A stretch of DNA of 64,000 bases from Pseudobdellovibrionaceae bacterium (GTDB lineage Bacteria; Bdellovibrionota; Bdellovibrionia; Bdellovibrionales; Bdellovibrionaceae), in NCBI GenBank assembly GCA_019637915.1, contig JAHBUV010000001.1:2574565-2638564 (forward strand), in the 5' to 3' direction. The notes below the pieces were generated by a model. That model searched no databases. It saw only the letters and a program-made list of their open reading frames with translations, and was not told where the DNA came from. A program made the position numbers and the translations under genes. Below, piece by piece: positions 1 to 11,640 of this stretch. Numbering within the stretch: position 1 is the first letter of the stretch; each line of letters opens with the position of its first letter.

Positions 1-497
1 GTCGGATTTTCGAGTCTCAGCCCGAGCGCGGGGACCTTGTTGTCTTCACTTATCCCCATCAGCCCGACGTGAACTACATCAAGCGCGTCATCGCTTTGCC
101 GGGCGATCGGGTGCAGATCCGGAACAATCGTCTGATTTTGAACGGCGAGCCCCTGCGCTACGAGCCTTTGGAGGGCGCGCCGGGGGAAAATCCCAATCCG
201 GGCTTCTTCGAAATGTTCCGGGAGTCCGGCGCGGGCGGGAAGCCTTGGCGGGTGATTCTCGAAAAAGGCGCGCAAGACCGGGATTTCGGCCCCTTGGTGG
301 TGCCCAGTGGCGAGATTTTCCTGCTCGGCGATAACCGCGACACCAGCGACGACTCCCGTTATTGGGGCACTGTCCCGGTGAGTCAAATCCAGGGAAAAGC
401 GGTGCTCATCTGGCTGTCGTTGGACTGGCAGAACAAGTGGGCGGACAACCGTTTTCCGCGGGTGCGTTGGCGCCGGGTTTTCTCCGCCGTTCATTGA
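1..497 (+). CDS. lepB: Signal peptidase I, 3' part
   Basis: The gene enters from the left edge; the reading frame is open from base 3, so the N-terminus with the membrane anchor and the catalytic serine lies outside the window. What remains carries the general-base lysine motif YIKRVIALPGD (about bases 75 to 107) and the C-terminal family signature GDNRDTSDDSRYWG (about bases 328 to 369). The enzyme cleaves Sec signal peptides at the periplasmic face of the inner membrane. The next gene, pyrB, starts 33 bases downstream on the same strand. Family assignment is firm; only the missing 5' end limits it. Confidence 0.95.
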   Translation, partial: RIFESQPERGDLVVFTYPHQPDVNYIKRVIALPGDRVQIRNNRLILNGEPLRYEPLEGAPGENPNPGFFEMFRESGAGGKPWRVILEKGAQDRDFGPLVVPSGEIFLLGDNRDTSDDSRYWGTVPVSQIQGKAVLIWLSLDWQNKWADNRFPRVRWRRVFSAVH

Positions 498-530
498 CAA
501 GGGATCGGCTGCTCTCCTATTGTTTTCGGG

Positions 531-1439
531 ATGTCCGCAGCCTCCCTCCTCGACCTGAAAAGTCTTTCAGCCGAAACGATTGCGCGCATTTTTTCTCTCG
601 CCGATCGCCTGTCCGGGGAAAAACCCGCGGACCGCGACCATTTCCCGAATCGGCGGGGGCTCTCAGCGGCCCTCGTTTTTTTTGAGCCCAGCACCCGCAC
701 CCGTTTGAGCTTCGAGACCGCCTGCCTGCGCGAAGGCCTGCGGCCGGTGATCCTCGACGGCGCGGCGGGCAGCAGCCTGGAAAAAGGCGAAAGCGCCGAG
801 GACACCTTGCTCAACATCGCCGCCATGAACCCGTCCGTCATGGTGGTGCGTTCCGGCGACGCCCTGGACATGGAGGCCATGAGCCGCGCGCTGCCGGGGT
901 TGCCGTGGCTGAACGCCGGTTGGGGCCGTCGTGGCCATCCGACGCAGGCTTTGCTGGACCTTTTCGCCCTGGTCCGCAAAGGCCTTGACCCCGCCTCTCA
1001 ACGTCTTTTGTTGATCGGCGACGTCCGCCACAGCCGCGTGGCCGCCTCCCACTTCGAGTTGGCCCGCGTCCTCGGCTACGAGGTCGCGCTGTGCGGCCCG
1101 GCCTCTTTCCTGCCGGAGCGGCCGACGGCGCGGGTGTTCGAAAGCCTGCGCGATGGCTTGCGGTGGGCGACGGCGGCCATGGCTTTGCGCGTGCAGCTCG
1201 AGCGGCATCCCGGGGCGACGGACCTGAAGGACTATCACGGCCGCTGGGGGCTGAACGCCGACTCGCTGAAGGCGCTCGCGCCGAAGGCCGTGATCATGCA
1301 TCCGGGACCGGTCAACTGGGGCGTCGAGATGTCGTCGGACGTGATGCGGGACCCGCGCTCGGTGATCCTCGAGCAGGTGGGCGGCGGCGTGTGGATCCGC
1401 CAGGCGCTGGTGCGCCGGGCTTTGGAGGGGAAAGTATGA
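531..1439 (+). CDS. pyrB: Aspartate carbamoyltransferase catalytic chain
   Basis: Catalyses carbamoyl phosphate plus aspartate to carbamoyl aspartate, the committed step of pyrimidine synthesis. The 302-residue length matches the family. FEPSTRTR at residues 51 to 58 is the carbamoyl-phosphate binding loop, HPTQALLD at 136 to 143 is the second conserved block, and HPGPVNWGVE near the C-terminus is the usual end motif. The stop overlaps the carA start (ATGA), so carbamoyl-phosphate synthesis and use are translationally coupled. No pyrI regulatory chain is seen. Confidence 0.96.
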   Translation: MSAASLLDLKSLSAETIARIFSLADRLSGEKPADRDHFPNRRGLSAALVFFEPSTRTRLSFETACLREGLRPVILDGAAGSSLEKGESAEDTLLNIAAMNPSVMVVRSGDALDMEAMSRALPGLPWLNAGWGRRGHPTQALLDLFALVRKGLDPASQRLLLIGDVRHSRVAASHFELARVLGYEVALCGPASFLPERPTARVFESLRDGLRWATAAMALRVQLERHPGATDLKDYHGRWGLNADSLKALAPKAVIMHPGPVNWGVEMSSDVMRDPRSVILEQVGGGVWIRQALVRRALEGKV

Positions 1440-2500
1440 ACGCATGGCTGGTCCTCGAAACAGGTGAAGTTTATTCGGGCCTGTGGCACTCCGGCAAGGA
1501 CCGGGCCGGCGAGGTGGTTTTCAACACCTCCCATTCCGGTTACGAGGAGATCGCCACGGATCCGTCCTACTTCGGCCAGATCGTCTGCCTGACGGCGCCG
1601 ATGATGGGGAATTACGGCGTCGACCAAAACGTCTGGGAATCGCGCCGTCTGTGGATCGAGGGCTTCATCTGCCTGCAGGTGCAGGACTCCGACCGCGACC
1701 GCTCCTGGATCAAGCGCCTCGACGAGGACGGCATCCCCCTGGTGAGCTGCCTCGACACCCGCGGCCTCGTGCTGCGCCTGCGTTCCGGAGGCACCCCCTG
1801 GGGCGCTCTGGTGCAGGCGGAAACGGAGGCCGAGGCCCGCGAAAAAGCCGCGCCTCTGATCGCCGCCAAGAAAACCATCGACAAGGACTGGGTGGCCGCC
1901 GTTTCCCGCCGCGAGGTGGAAGTGCGGCCGGGCCGCCGCGCCGACGGGCCGCGCCTGGCCGTTCTCGATTTCGGCTCGAAGGAGAACATCCTGCGTGAGC
2001 TCGAGAACCACGCCTCCGAACTGCGCCTTTATCCCAGCCGCGCCAGCGCCCGCGACATCCTGGCTTCGCAGCCGGACGGCATCATGCTGACCAACGGCCC
2101 CGGCGACCCCGCCGACGTGCGGGTGGCGACCGAGACGGTGCGCGAACTCATCGGCAAAAAACCCATCTTCGGCATCTGCATGGGGCACCAGATCCTCGGT
2201 CTCGCCCTGGGCGGCAAGACCTACAAGATGAAGTTCGGTCACCGCGGCAGCAATCACCCCATCAAGGACGATCTGCTCGGCCGCATCTACATGACCAGCC
2301 AGAATCACGGTTACGCCGTGGACCGCGCGACCTTGCCCGAGGACGTGCGGGTCACCCACGTCAATCTGAACGATCAAACAGTGGCGGGGATCTACAGCGA
2401 GAAGCGTCGCTGCCTCGGCATTCAATACCACCCCGAGTCCTGTCCAGGCCCGCATGACGCGCGCGACCTGTTCCGCTTTTTCACGGAGAAGATGACATGA
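1436..2500 (+). CDS. carA: Carbamoyl-phosphate synthase small subunit
   Basis: Glutamine amidotransferase subunit that supplies ammonia to CarB. I start it at the ATG at 1436, which overlaps the pyrB stop and gives the canonical N-terminus (MNAWLVLETGEVYSG); the frame is open much further upstream inside pyrB but that stretch is not CarA-like. The N-terminal CPSase_sm domain is followed by a class I glutaminase domain with nucleophile Cys248 in GICMGHQ and the catalytic His332/Glu334 pair in YHPES. At 354 residues it is slightly short for the family. It overlaps the following unknown gene by four bases. Confidence 0.96.
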   Translation: MNAWLVLETGEVYSGLWHSGKDRAGEVVFNTSHSGYEEIATDPSYFGQIVCLTAPMMGNYGVDQNVWESRRLWIEGFICLQVQDSDRDRSWIKRLDEDGIPLVSCLDTRGLVLRLRSGGTPWGALVQAETEAEAREKAAPLIAAKKTIDKDWVAAVSRREVEVRPGRRADGPRLAVLDFGSKENILRELENHASELRLYPSRASARDILASQPDGIMLTNGPGDPADVRVATETVRELIGKKPIFGICMGHQILGLALGGKTYKMKFGHRGSNHPIKDDLLGRIYMTSQNHGYAVDRATLPEDVRVTHVNLNDQTVAGIYSEKRRCLGIQYHPESCPGPHDARDLFRFFTEKMT

Positions 2501-3138
2501 ATCCTGCCGAACAGTTGATCGATAAAATCCTGCAGCACTTCGCCGGGCCGGCCTTCAAGAGCGAACTCGAGAAGGCCAAGAAAGAATTTTTCGGCAGCCA
2601 GAACCTGTTGGAAGAGCAAAACGCCCAGTTCGAGCTGCGCATGTCGCAATTCTTCGACTGGTACTTCTTCACGCGCGAGCTCAGCGGCTACGGCCGCACG
2701 CCTTTGGAGGTCTGCCAGTTCGAACGCGAGCTGCGCTTCACCCCGGAAGAGGAGCTGATGCTGGAAAACCTGAAAAAACACCGTCACTCGCTCTTCGAGT
2801 TCCGCAAGGTCAAAGGCGAGGACATGCACCTCAACGACCTGATCGCCAACGAGAAGATCGTCGTGCGCAAGTCCTCCTGGATCTACGGCTTCGACACCGA
2901 TGAGATTTTCGAGGCCCGCCTCATTCCCGGCGACGGCGGATGGTTCTTCACGCGCGGCTTTTGTTTCCACCCGGAAAGCGCCAAGAAATTCATCCTCGAC
3001 GAGATCAAGAAGCACCGCAAGGACCCCGACCTCGATCCCGACGAGCTGATGCTGCGCCTGGTGAAGATGCGTTCGAAGTGCGAGCAGTACAAACACGTCC
3101 GTCCCGAGATGATTTACTCGGAAGATTCCAAACTCTGA
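2497..3138 (+). CDS. Conserved-looking protein of unknown function between carA and carB
   Basis: A 213-residue soluble protein rich in charged and aromatic residues, with no signal peptide or membrane segment. It overlaps carA by ATGA and ends 10 bases before carB, so it must be co-translated with the two carbamoyl-phosphate synthase subunits. I do not recognise a domain. The middle holds a run of acidic and basic helices and a segment [21 protein letters not shown] (about 125 to 145) that looks like beta strands. Its wedge position suggests a role linked to CarAB or simply operon insertion; there is no sequence evidence for a function. Confidence 0.9.
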   Translation: MNPAEQLIDKILQHFAGPAFKSELEKAKKEFFGSQNLLEEQNAQFELRMSQFFDWYFFTRELSGYGRTPLEVCQFERELRFTPEEELMLENLKKHRHSLFEFRKVKGEDMHLNDLIANEKIVVRKSSWIYGFDTDEIFEARLIPGDGGWFFTRGFCFHPESAKKFILDEIKKHRKDPDLDPDELMLRLVKMRSKCEQYKHVRPEMIYSEDSKL

Positions 3139-3148
3139 AGGAGAAGCC

Positions 3149-6339
<3,191 letters not shown>

Positions 6340-6343
<4 letters not shown>

Positions 6344-7080
6344 ACCTCGTCGAGGTGAGCGGTCTCGACAAGACGTTCAAGGGCGGTTTGTTCGAAAAAA
6401 GCCGCCAGGTCCTTTTCGACGTCCGTTTCGCTTTGCCGGCCGGGGAGACCTGCGGCTTCGTCGGCGGCAACGGCCAGGGGAAGACCACGACGATCAAATG
6501 CCTGTTCGGTTTCATCCGCCCGGACCGCGGCGAGATCCGTTTTTTCGGCCGGCCCCTCGGCCCGCGCGAAAAAAAACGCATCGGCTACATGCCCGAGCGC
6601 CCCTATCTCTACGAATTCCTCACGGGCCGCGAGTTCCTCCGGCTGCACTGGTCCCTCGTCGGCGCTTCGGGCGATTTCCCGGCGGCCTGCGAGTCCATCC
6701 TCCGCCGGGTCGATCTCAGTCACGCCGTCGACAAACGGCTGCGTTCCTATTCGAAGGGCATGCTCCAGCGCATCGGACTGGCCCAGGCGCTCATTCACTC
6801 GCCGGACCTGCTGATTCTCGATGAGCCGATGTCCGGCCTCGACCCCGACGGGCGCCTCCTGGTGAAGGAGATCCTGCGCGAGGAGAAGGCCCGGGGCGCG
6901 ACGATCTTTTTCAGCAGCCACCTGCTGCAGGACATGGACGAGCTGTGCACGCACCTGACCGTCATCGAGGCGGGAAGGATCCTTCACGACGGCGCGGTCG
7001 CGTCTTTCCGCAACGAGCACCCGGATCTGGAAAAGGCTTTCCGGGCCTGGCGCCTGAAACACCGCGGGGGTTTGCCGTGA
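6340..7080 (+). CDS. ABC transporter ATP-binding protein
   Basis: A 246-residue ABC ATPase with Walker [10 protein letters not shown] (residues 42 to 50), signature YSKGMLQ (137 to 143) and Walker B LLILDEP (157 to 163). The GTG start at 6340 overlaps the carB stop as GTGA. The signature loop lacks the canonical LSGGQ and reads YSKGM, typical of the ABC-2 exporter ATPases related to CcmA/NatA/NosF. It forms a two-gene exporter with the next gene; the substrate cannot be told from sequence. Its place between pyrimidine genes and type IV pilus genes carries no clear functional message. Confidence 0.92.
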
Positions 7081-7832
7081 AAGCCATTGTGACCCTGGCC
7101 CTCACGTCCTACCGCGAGATGATCCGCGAGCGCGTCGTGCTGGTGATCGCCGCGCTGGCGCTGTTCCTGGTTTTCCTGAGCCTCCTCCTCGGCCAATTCA
7201 CTTTCGACGAGAGCGAGCGCCTGCTCGCGGATCTCGGCTGGGCCGCGACGGAACTCGGCGCCGTCGCGGTGGCCCTTTTTTCCGGCTCTTTCCTGCTGGC
7301 GCGCGAACTGGACCGGCAGACCTGTCTGTTGATTCTTTCGAAACCCGTGTCGAGGACGCAGTTCCTCATCGGCAAATGGGCGGGCACTTTCCTGCTGCTC
7401 CTGAGCCTCGTCCTCGTCATGAGTCTCACCATGGCGGCCCTCCTCGGCCGCTTCTCGGCGCCCTTGTGGATCATCGCCGCGTCGATCCTGTGCAAATCCC
7501 TCATCCTTCTCTCGTGGGCTTTGTTCGCGTCGACCCTCGTGCGTCCCACTCTCGCGCTGCTGTCGGGGGTCTGCCTTTACCTGCTCGGTCATTGGCTCGG
7601 CGATCTCACCTACTTCGCGGAAAAATCCGCGGACCCGGCGGCGGTGGAGATCATGCGCGCCGCCCGCTGGCTGGTGCCCAACTTCGATCTTTTCAATTGG
7701 AAGGATCATTTTCACCTTGTGAACCCTCCGTCCTCCCGGGATATCATCGGCATGTGCCTGCAGGGCGCGGCGTGGGTCGTGATCTGGCTCGCGGCGGCCG
7801 GGGCCGTCTTCAGGAGAAAAGACCTTGTTTGA
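7077..7832 (+). CDS. ABC-2 type transporter permease
   Basis: A 251-residue integral membrane protein with about six hydrophobic segments, and the ABC-2 landmark RELDRQTCLLILSKPVSR-Q in the first cytoplasmic loop, resembling NosY-type permeases. GTG start at 7077 overlaps the ATPase stop (GTGA), showing coupled translation of a two-component exporter. Start further upstream is possible in frame but would sit wholly inside the ATPase gene. Substrate unknown. Confidence 0.9.
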   Translation: MKAIVTLALTSYREMIRERVVLVIAALALFLVFLSLLLGQFTFDESERLLADLGWAATELGAVAVALFSGSFLLARELDRQTCLLILSKPVSRTQFLIGKWAGTFLLLLSLVLVMSLTMAALLGRFSAPLWIIAASILCKSLILLSWALFASTLVRPTLALLSGVCLYLLGHWLGDLTYFAEKSADPAAVEIMRAARWLVPNFDLFNWKDHFHLVNPPSSRDIIGMCLQGAAWVVIWLAAAGAVFRRKDLV

Positions 7833-8619
7833 AATGGCCGATTCCCAGGAGCTTCTGTTCACGGCGTTCTTCTTCGTGTTCGGCGCTCTGTGGGGGAGCT
7901 TCGCCAACGTCGTCATTCACCGCATGCCCCTGGAAAAAAGCGTGGTGAAGCCGCGCAGCCACTGCGGCTCCTGCGGCAAAACGGTTCCCTGGCACGACAA
8001 CATCCCCATCGCCTCGTGGTTCCTGCTGCGCGGCCGCTGCCGCCATTGCGGCGCCTCTTTTTCCTTCCGTTACCCGGTGGTGGAATTCCTGACCGCCGTT
8101 TTGTTCGCGGCCTGTTTCGCCCTGGACGGCTGGAGCTGGATCTTGGTCGAGCACCTTGTTTTCGTCTGGGCTTTGGTCGCGTGTTCCTTCATCGATCTGG
8201 ACCACATGATCCTGCCCGACGAATTCACTTTGTCGGGCATCATCATCGGTTTGATCGGGGCCTTGCTGATCCCCGAGCGCTCTTTCTGGGACGCGCTTGG
8301 CGGCGTTCTCCTGGGCGGCGGTTTCCTGTGGTTCATGGCCTGGCTTTACTACTCTCTCACGGGCGTGGAGGGCATGGGCGGCGGCGATATCAAGCTGCTC
8401 GCGTGGATCGGCGCCGTGCTCGGCATGCGGGCGGTTCCTTACGTCATCGTGGTGTCGGCGGTTTTGGGGAGCGTGATCGGCCTCGCTCTGGCGTGGAAGC
8501 AGAAGCAAGGTTTGAAGACGGTGATCCCTTACGGGCCTTACCTCGCCCTCGCGGCGGTTTCCTACCTGTTCGGCGGCCAGACTTTGGCCCGGGAGTACTG
8601 GTCTTTTTTCCTCCCGTGA
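7825..8619 (+). CDS. pilD: Prepilin peptidase / N-methyltransferase
   Basis: Membrane aspartyl protease that cleaves and N-methylates type IV prepilins, fitting the pilMNOPQ genes that follow. The cytoplasmic zinc-binding cysteines are at residues 47, 50, 72 and 75 (CGSC and CRHC); catalytic aspartates lie in FIDLDHMILPD (122 to 132) and GMGGGDIK (183 to 190, the GxGD motif). I keep the TTG start at 7825 because AGGAG at 7812 is correctly spaced from it; an in-frame ATG at 7834 is the alternative. Overlaps the permease gene by eight bases. About 260 residues, normal length. Confidence 0.95.
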   Translation: MFEMADSQELLFTAFFFVFGALWGSFANVVIHRMPLEKSVVKPRSHCGSCGKTVPWHDNIPIASWFLLRGRCRHCGASFSFRYPVVEFLTAVLFAACFALDGWSWILVEHLVFVWALVACSFIDLDHMILPDEFTLSGIIIGLIGALLIPERSFWDALGGVLLGGGFLWFMAWLYYSLTGVEGMGGGDIKLLAWIGAVLGMRAVPYVIVVSAVLGSVIGLALAWKQKQGLKTVIPYGPYLALAAVSYLFGGQTLAREYWSFFLP

Positions 8620-8633
8620 GCGGGCCCCTTCAT

Positions 8634-8662
8634 TTGACTTGGCTCGGCGGCGATGAAATCAT
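8634..8662 (+). promoter_or_regulatory. Possible promoter of the pil operon
   Basis: TTGACT (8634 to 8639), 17-base spacer, AATCAT (8657 to 8662). The -35 is good, the -10 matches four of six. It lies in the only sizeable gap (142 bases) in an otherwise overlapping gene run and is followed by a short hairpin CTGGG/CCCAG (8673 to 8688). Confidence 0.35.
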
Positions 8663-8761
8663 CAATTCAGTGCTGGGTCTTTGCCCAGTCCGGGAAAATT
8701 TGGACAGGTCGCCCGGAAGGCGGCCTCAAGATGGACTTTGCAGCCAAGGATAGGCGACACA

Positions 8762-9814
8762 ATGTTCTTCAAGTCGAAGAAGGTCATAGGACTTGACATC
8801 GGATCGAGCAGCATCAAGCTCGCGGAGCTGGATGTCTCCAAATCCGGAGCGACGCTGCAGTCGTTTCGTCTCGCGCCCACGCCATTGAACGCCATCTCCT
8901 CCGGCGAACTCACCGATCCCGTCGCTCTCGGCGCCACCATCCGCGGCCTCTTCGACGAGCTCGGCAGCAAACGCAAGAACATCAGCACCGGGATGTGGGG
9001 CATGGCGGTCATCGTGAAAAAGATCACGATGCCGAAGATGGACGCCAAGCTCCTGGCGGAGCAGATCCGTTACGAAGCGGAGCAGTACATCCCCTTCGAC
9101 ATCAACAACGTCAGCCTCGCGCACCACGTCCTGACCACGTCGGCCTCGCCGGACACGCAGGATGTTTTGCTGGTGGCCGCCCAGAACGAGCTGGTGTCGC
9201 AGTACATGCGCACGGTGGAGCTGGCCGGTTTGACCTGCAAGGTCCTCGACGTCAACGGTTTCGCCCTGGCGAACTGCTTCGAGATGAACTACGGCCGCTT
9301 CCCGGGGCAGAACATCGGCCTCCTGTCCTTCGGGGCCTCGATCACGAATTTCGTCGTCATCAGCAACGGCGACGTGGTTTTCTCGCGCGACATTTCGGTG
9401 GGCGGCGCCAACCACACCAGCGAGATCAGCAAGGGCATGGGCGTGAGCCTGCAGGAGGCCGAAATGCTGAAACTCAGCGCCGTGGCCGGTCAGGAAGTCC
9501 CTGACGACGTGACGAACCTGATCACCATGACGAACGAGACCGTGGCCGAAGAGGTGCGCAACAGCCTGGATTTCCTCGGCGCCACCACCAACGGCATGAC
9601 CCTGCACCGTTGTTTGATCACGGGCGGGGCCTCGCCGACGCCGGGCCTGGCGGATTCCATCTCGCGCACGACCTCGCTGCGCCTGGAGACGCTCAATCCT
9701 TTGATGAAGGTCAAGGTGAACGCCAAAAAAATCCCGCCGGAATACCTCGATCAGATCATGCCCTTCTCGGCCATCGCCATCGGCCTCGGTTTGCGCCAGG
9801 CGGGTGACGCATGA
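8762..9814 (+). CDS. pilM: Type IV pilus assembly protein PilM
   Basis: Actin-like cytoplasmic ATPase fold protein that binds the N-terminus of PilN and links the inner-membrane alignment complex to the motor. The N-terminal phosphate-1 motif GLDIGSSSIKLAEL is near residue 9. The ATG at 8762 is preceded by AAGGA; 350 residues is the family length. The stop overlaps the pilN ATG. The frame is open 81 bases upstream, but that stretch is not PilM-like. Confidence 0.95.
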   Translation: MFFKSKKVIGLDIGSSSIKLAELDVSKSGATLQSFRLAPTPLNAISSGELTDPVALGATIRGLFDELGSKRKNISTGMWGMAVIVKKITMPKMDAKLLAEQIRYEAEQYIPFDINNVSLAHHVLTTSASPDTQDVLLVAAQNELVSQYMRTVELAGLTCKVLDVNGFALANCFEMNYGRFPGQNIGLLSFGASITNFVVISNGDVVFSRDISVGGANHTSEISKGMGVSLQEAEMLKLSAVAGQEVPDDVTNLITMTNETVAEEVRNSLDFLGATTNGMTLHRCLITGGASPTPGLADSISRTTSLRLETLNPLMKVKVNAKKIPPEYLDQIMPFSAIAIGLGLRQAGDA

Positions 9815-10416
9815 TCCGCATCAACCTCGTTCAATCGACGGCCGCCCCGTCGGCCGCCGCGGCCGGGATCACTTTCGACACGGATTCGGGCCTCACTCCC
9901 GGGGAGTTGCAGAAGCAGGGGATGATCCGCCTGCTTCTGCTGCTGGCGGCCCCTTTGGCGCTGTGGGCGTACGAGGGGACGCGCATCCCGGATCTCACCA
10001 GCCGTCGCAACGAGCAGAACAACCACCTCCAGGAGCTGCAGACTTACAACGTGCAGATGGAGAAATCCGTCCAGGAGATCAGGAAATTCAAAGAGGACGA
10101 GCAGAAGATCCAGACCCGCATCGCCTACCTCGACAAGATCTCGAAGGACCGTTTGCGTGACATCAAGATCCTCGACCTGATCCAGCAGGTGATCCCCGAG
10201 AAAGTCTGGCTGACGAAGCTCGATTCCGGCGCGGGCAAAGTGTCGATCGCGGGCATGGCCATGAGCGATTTCGACATCTCGGCCTTCATGGAGGCCCTGG
10301 CGAAAAGCGTGCATTTCATCGACGTGAAGCTGGTGAGCTCGGCGGAGGTGATCGTCGAGGGGCTCGGGGTGAAGACCTTCGAAGTCATCTGTTTGGTGGA
10401 AAGGCCGGGCGCATGA
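9811..10416 (+). CDS. pilN: Type IV pilus assembly protein PilN
   Basis: Bitopic inner-membrane protein of the PilM/N/O/P alignment complex. The cytoplasmic N-terminus starts MIRINLV, the conserved PilM-binding motif, followed by an unusually long Ala/Thr-rich linker, a membrane segment at about residues 38 to 53, a coiled coil (about 62 to 105) and a periplasmic ferredoxin-like domain. Overlaps pilM and pilO by four bases each (ATGA). Confidence 0.93.
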   Translation: MIRINLVQSTAAPSAAAAGITFDTDSGLTPGELQKQGMIRLLLLLAAPLALWAYEGTRIPDLTSRRNEQNNHLQELQTYNVQMEKSVQEIRKFKEDEQKIQTRIAYLDKISKDRLRDIKILDLIQQVIPEKVWLTKLDSGAGKVSIAGMAMSDFDISAFMEALAKSVHFIDVKLVSSAEVIVEGLGVKTFEVICLVERPGA

Positions 10417-11015
10417 ATCAGGTCTTCCAGAAACTCGTCAATTTCTCCGTCGCCCAGGTCGCCGCCTTCGGTTTGATCCTGGGTCTGGGGTACTACTTCT
10501 TCCTTTACAACGACGGCAGTGCCTTGGAAGCGCAGATCGCCAACCTGCAGGGCGAGATCAGCCGCGAGGAAGAGAAGAAAAAAGAGACCGACGCCACCCT
10601 TCAGGAGGAAGCCCGCATCAAGGACGCGGTGGGCAGCCTGAGCCAGCAGTACCAGGAGATCTCGCGACGCCTGCCGAACTCGCTGTCGTCCATCGAGTTG
10701 AACCGCCACATCGACAGCTTCGCCCGCAATTCCGGCGTCAGCATCAAGGCCCGCCAGCCCATGCCGAACGTCGCGATGGAAATCGTCGAAGAGGTGCCGG
10801 TGAAGATCACTCTCGAGGGCAATTACGGCGAGCTGGCGGAATTCGTCTATCAGGTGGCGCTGTCGGAGCGCGTGACCGCCATGCAGTCTTTCACGATCAA
10901 CAACATCGAAAGATCAGCCCGTCTGCGCCTGGAAGGCACGGTGATCGGTTACCAGCTGGCCCCGGAAAAACCGGCCGTGGTCGATCCCAACGCCCCGGCG
11001 GGAGGCACCCAATGA
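10413..11015 (+). CDS. pilO: Type IV pilus assembly protein PilO
   Basis: Partner of PilN in the periplasmic alignment complex. A single membrane segment near residues 14 to 31, a coiled coil at about 37 to 75 and a C-terminal periplasmic domain ending in FTINNIERSARLRLEGTVIGY. 200 residues, normal. Four-base overlaps with pilN upstream and pilP downstream. Confidence 0.93.
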   Translation: MNQVFQKLVNFSVAQVAAFGLILGLGYYFFLYNDGSALEAQIANLQGEISREEEKKKETDATLQEEARIKDAVGSLSQQYQEISRRLPNSLSSIELNRHIDSFARNSGVSIKARQPMPNVAMEIVEEVPVKITLEGNYGELAEFVYQVALSERVTAMQSFTINNIERSARLRLEGTVIGYQLAPEKPAVVDPNAPAGGTQ

Positions 11016-11623
11016 GGAGATGGCATTGGGTATCCGCCTACGTGGCGACATCAGCCCTGGGTTTGAGCATGGCCTATCTGATCAGCATGAGTCTGCTGGC
11101 GCCGGCGCATTCCCAGCAGGCTCCCTCGGACGGCAGCCTGCCCCCGGAGTTCATGAGCGAGACCGCCGCGCCGGCCGCCCCGGCTTCGCCGCCCGTCGCG
11201 GCTCCGGCCCCCGTTCCGGCGGCTCCCGCGAACGGCACCGCCGTGGCCCCGTCGTCGGGCACGGCCGTCGGCGCGGAACAGTACGTTTACGATCCGGCCG
11301 GCCGTCGCGATCCTTTCCGTCCTTACCGGATGGTGCGTTCGTCCGACGAGAAAAAAGCGGCGGGCGAGGTCGCGATCGAGCCTTTGCAGAAATACGATCT
11401 GGATCAGCTCACCCTGATCGGGATCCTGTGGGACGTTCGGCAGCCGCGGGCCCTGATCCGCGACAGCGACGGCAATTTCCACACCATCGTGAAAAGCACC
11501 AAGTTGGGCCGTTACAACGGATATGTCGCGGCCATCCGCGAAGGGGAGATCGTCGTCGTCGAAAGCATCGAGGACGAGGGCAAGCCTTTGCGGCGCACGA
11601 AAATCATGGAGTTTAAAAAGTGA
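11012..11623 (+). CDS. pilP: Type IV pilus assembly protein PilP
   Basis: Links the PilN/PilO complex to the secretin PilQ. The family hallmark RRDPFRPY is at residues 98 to 105, followed by the beta domain LTLIGILWD. Between residue 35 and 90 lies a low-complexity Ala/Pro linker. Unlike classical PilP lipoproteins, the N-terminal hydrophobic stretch (about 9 to 31) contains no lipobox cysteine, so it may be a membrane anchor or an ordinary signal peptide. Overlaps pilO by four bases. Confidence 0.92.
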   Translation: MRRWHWVSAYVATSALGLSMAYLISMSLLAPAHSQQAPSDGSLPPEFMSETAAPAAPASPPVAAPAPVPAAPANGTAVAPSSGTAVGAEQYVYDPAGRRDPFRPYRMVRSSDEKKAAGEVAIEPLQKYDLDQLTLIGILWDVRQPRALIRDSDGNFHTIVKSTKLGRYNGYVAAIREGEIVVVESIEDEGKPLRRTKIMEFKK

Positions 11624-11640
11624 GACCACGGAGGGAAGTC

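Noticed and set aside
8640-8761. Cyclic di-GMP riboswitch before pilM
   Set aside because: Suggested by the pilus context, but the conserved GGNAAA-type core and the receptor helices of the known classes are not there; only a small hairpin is.
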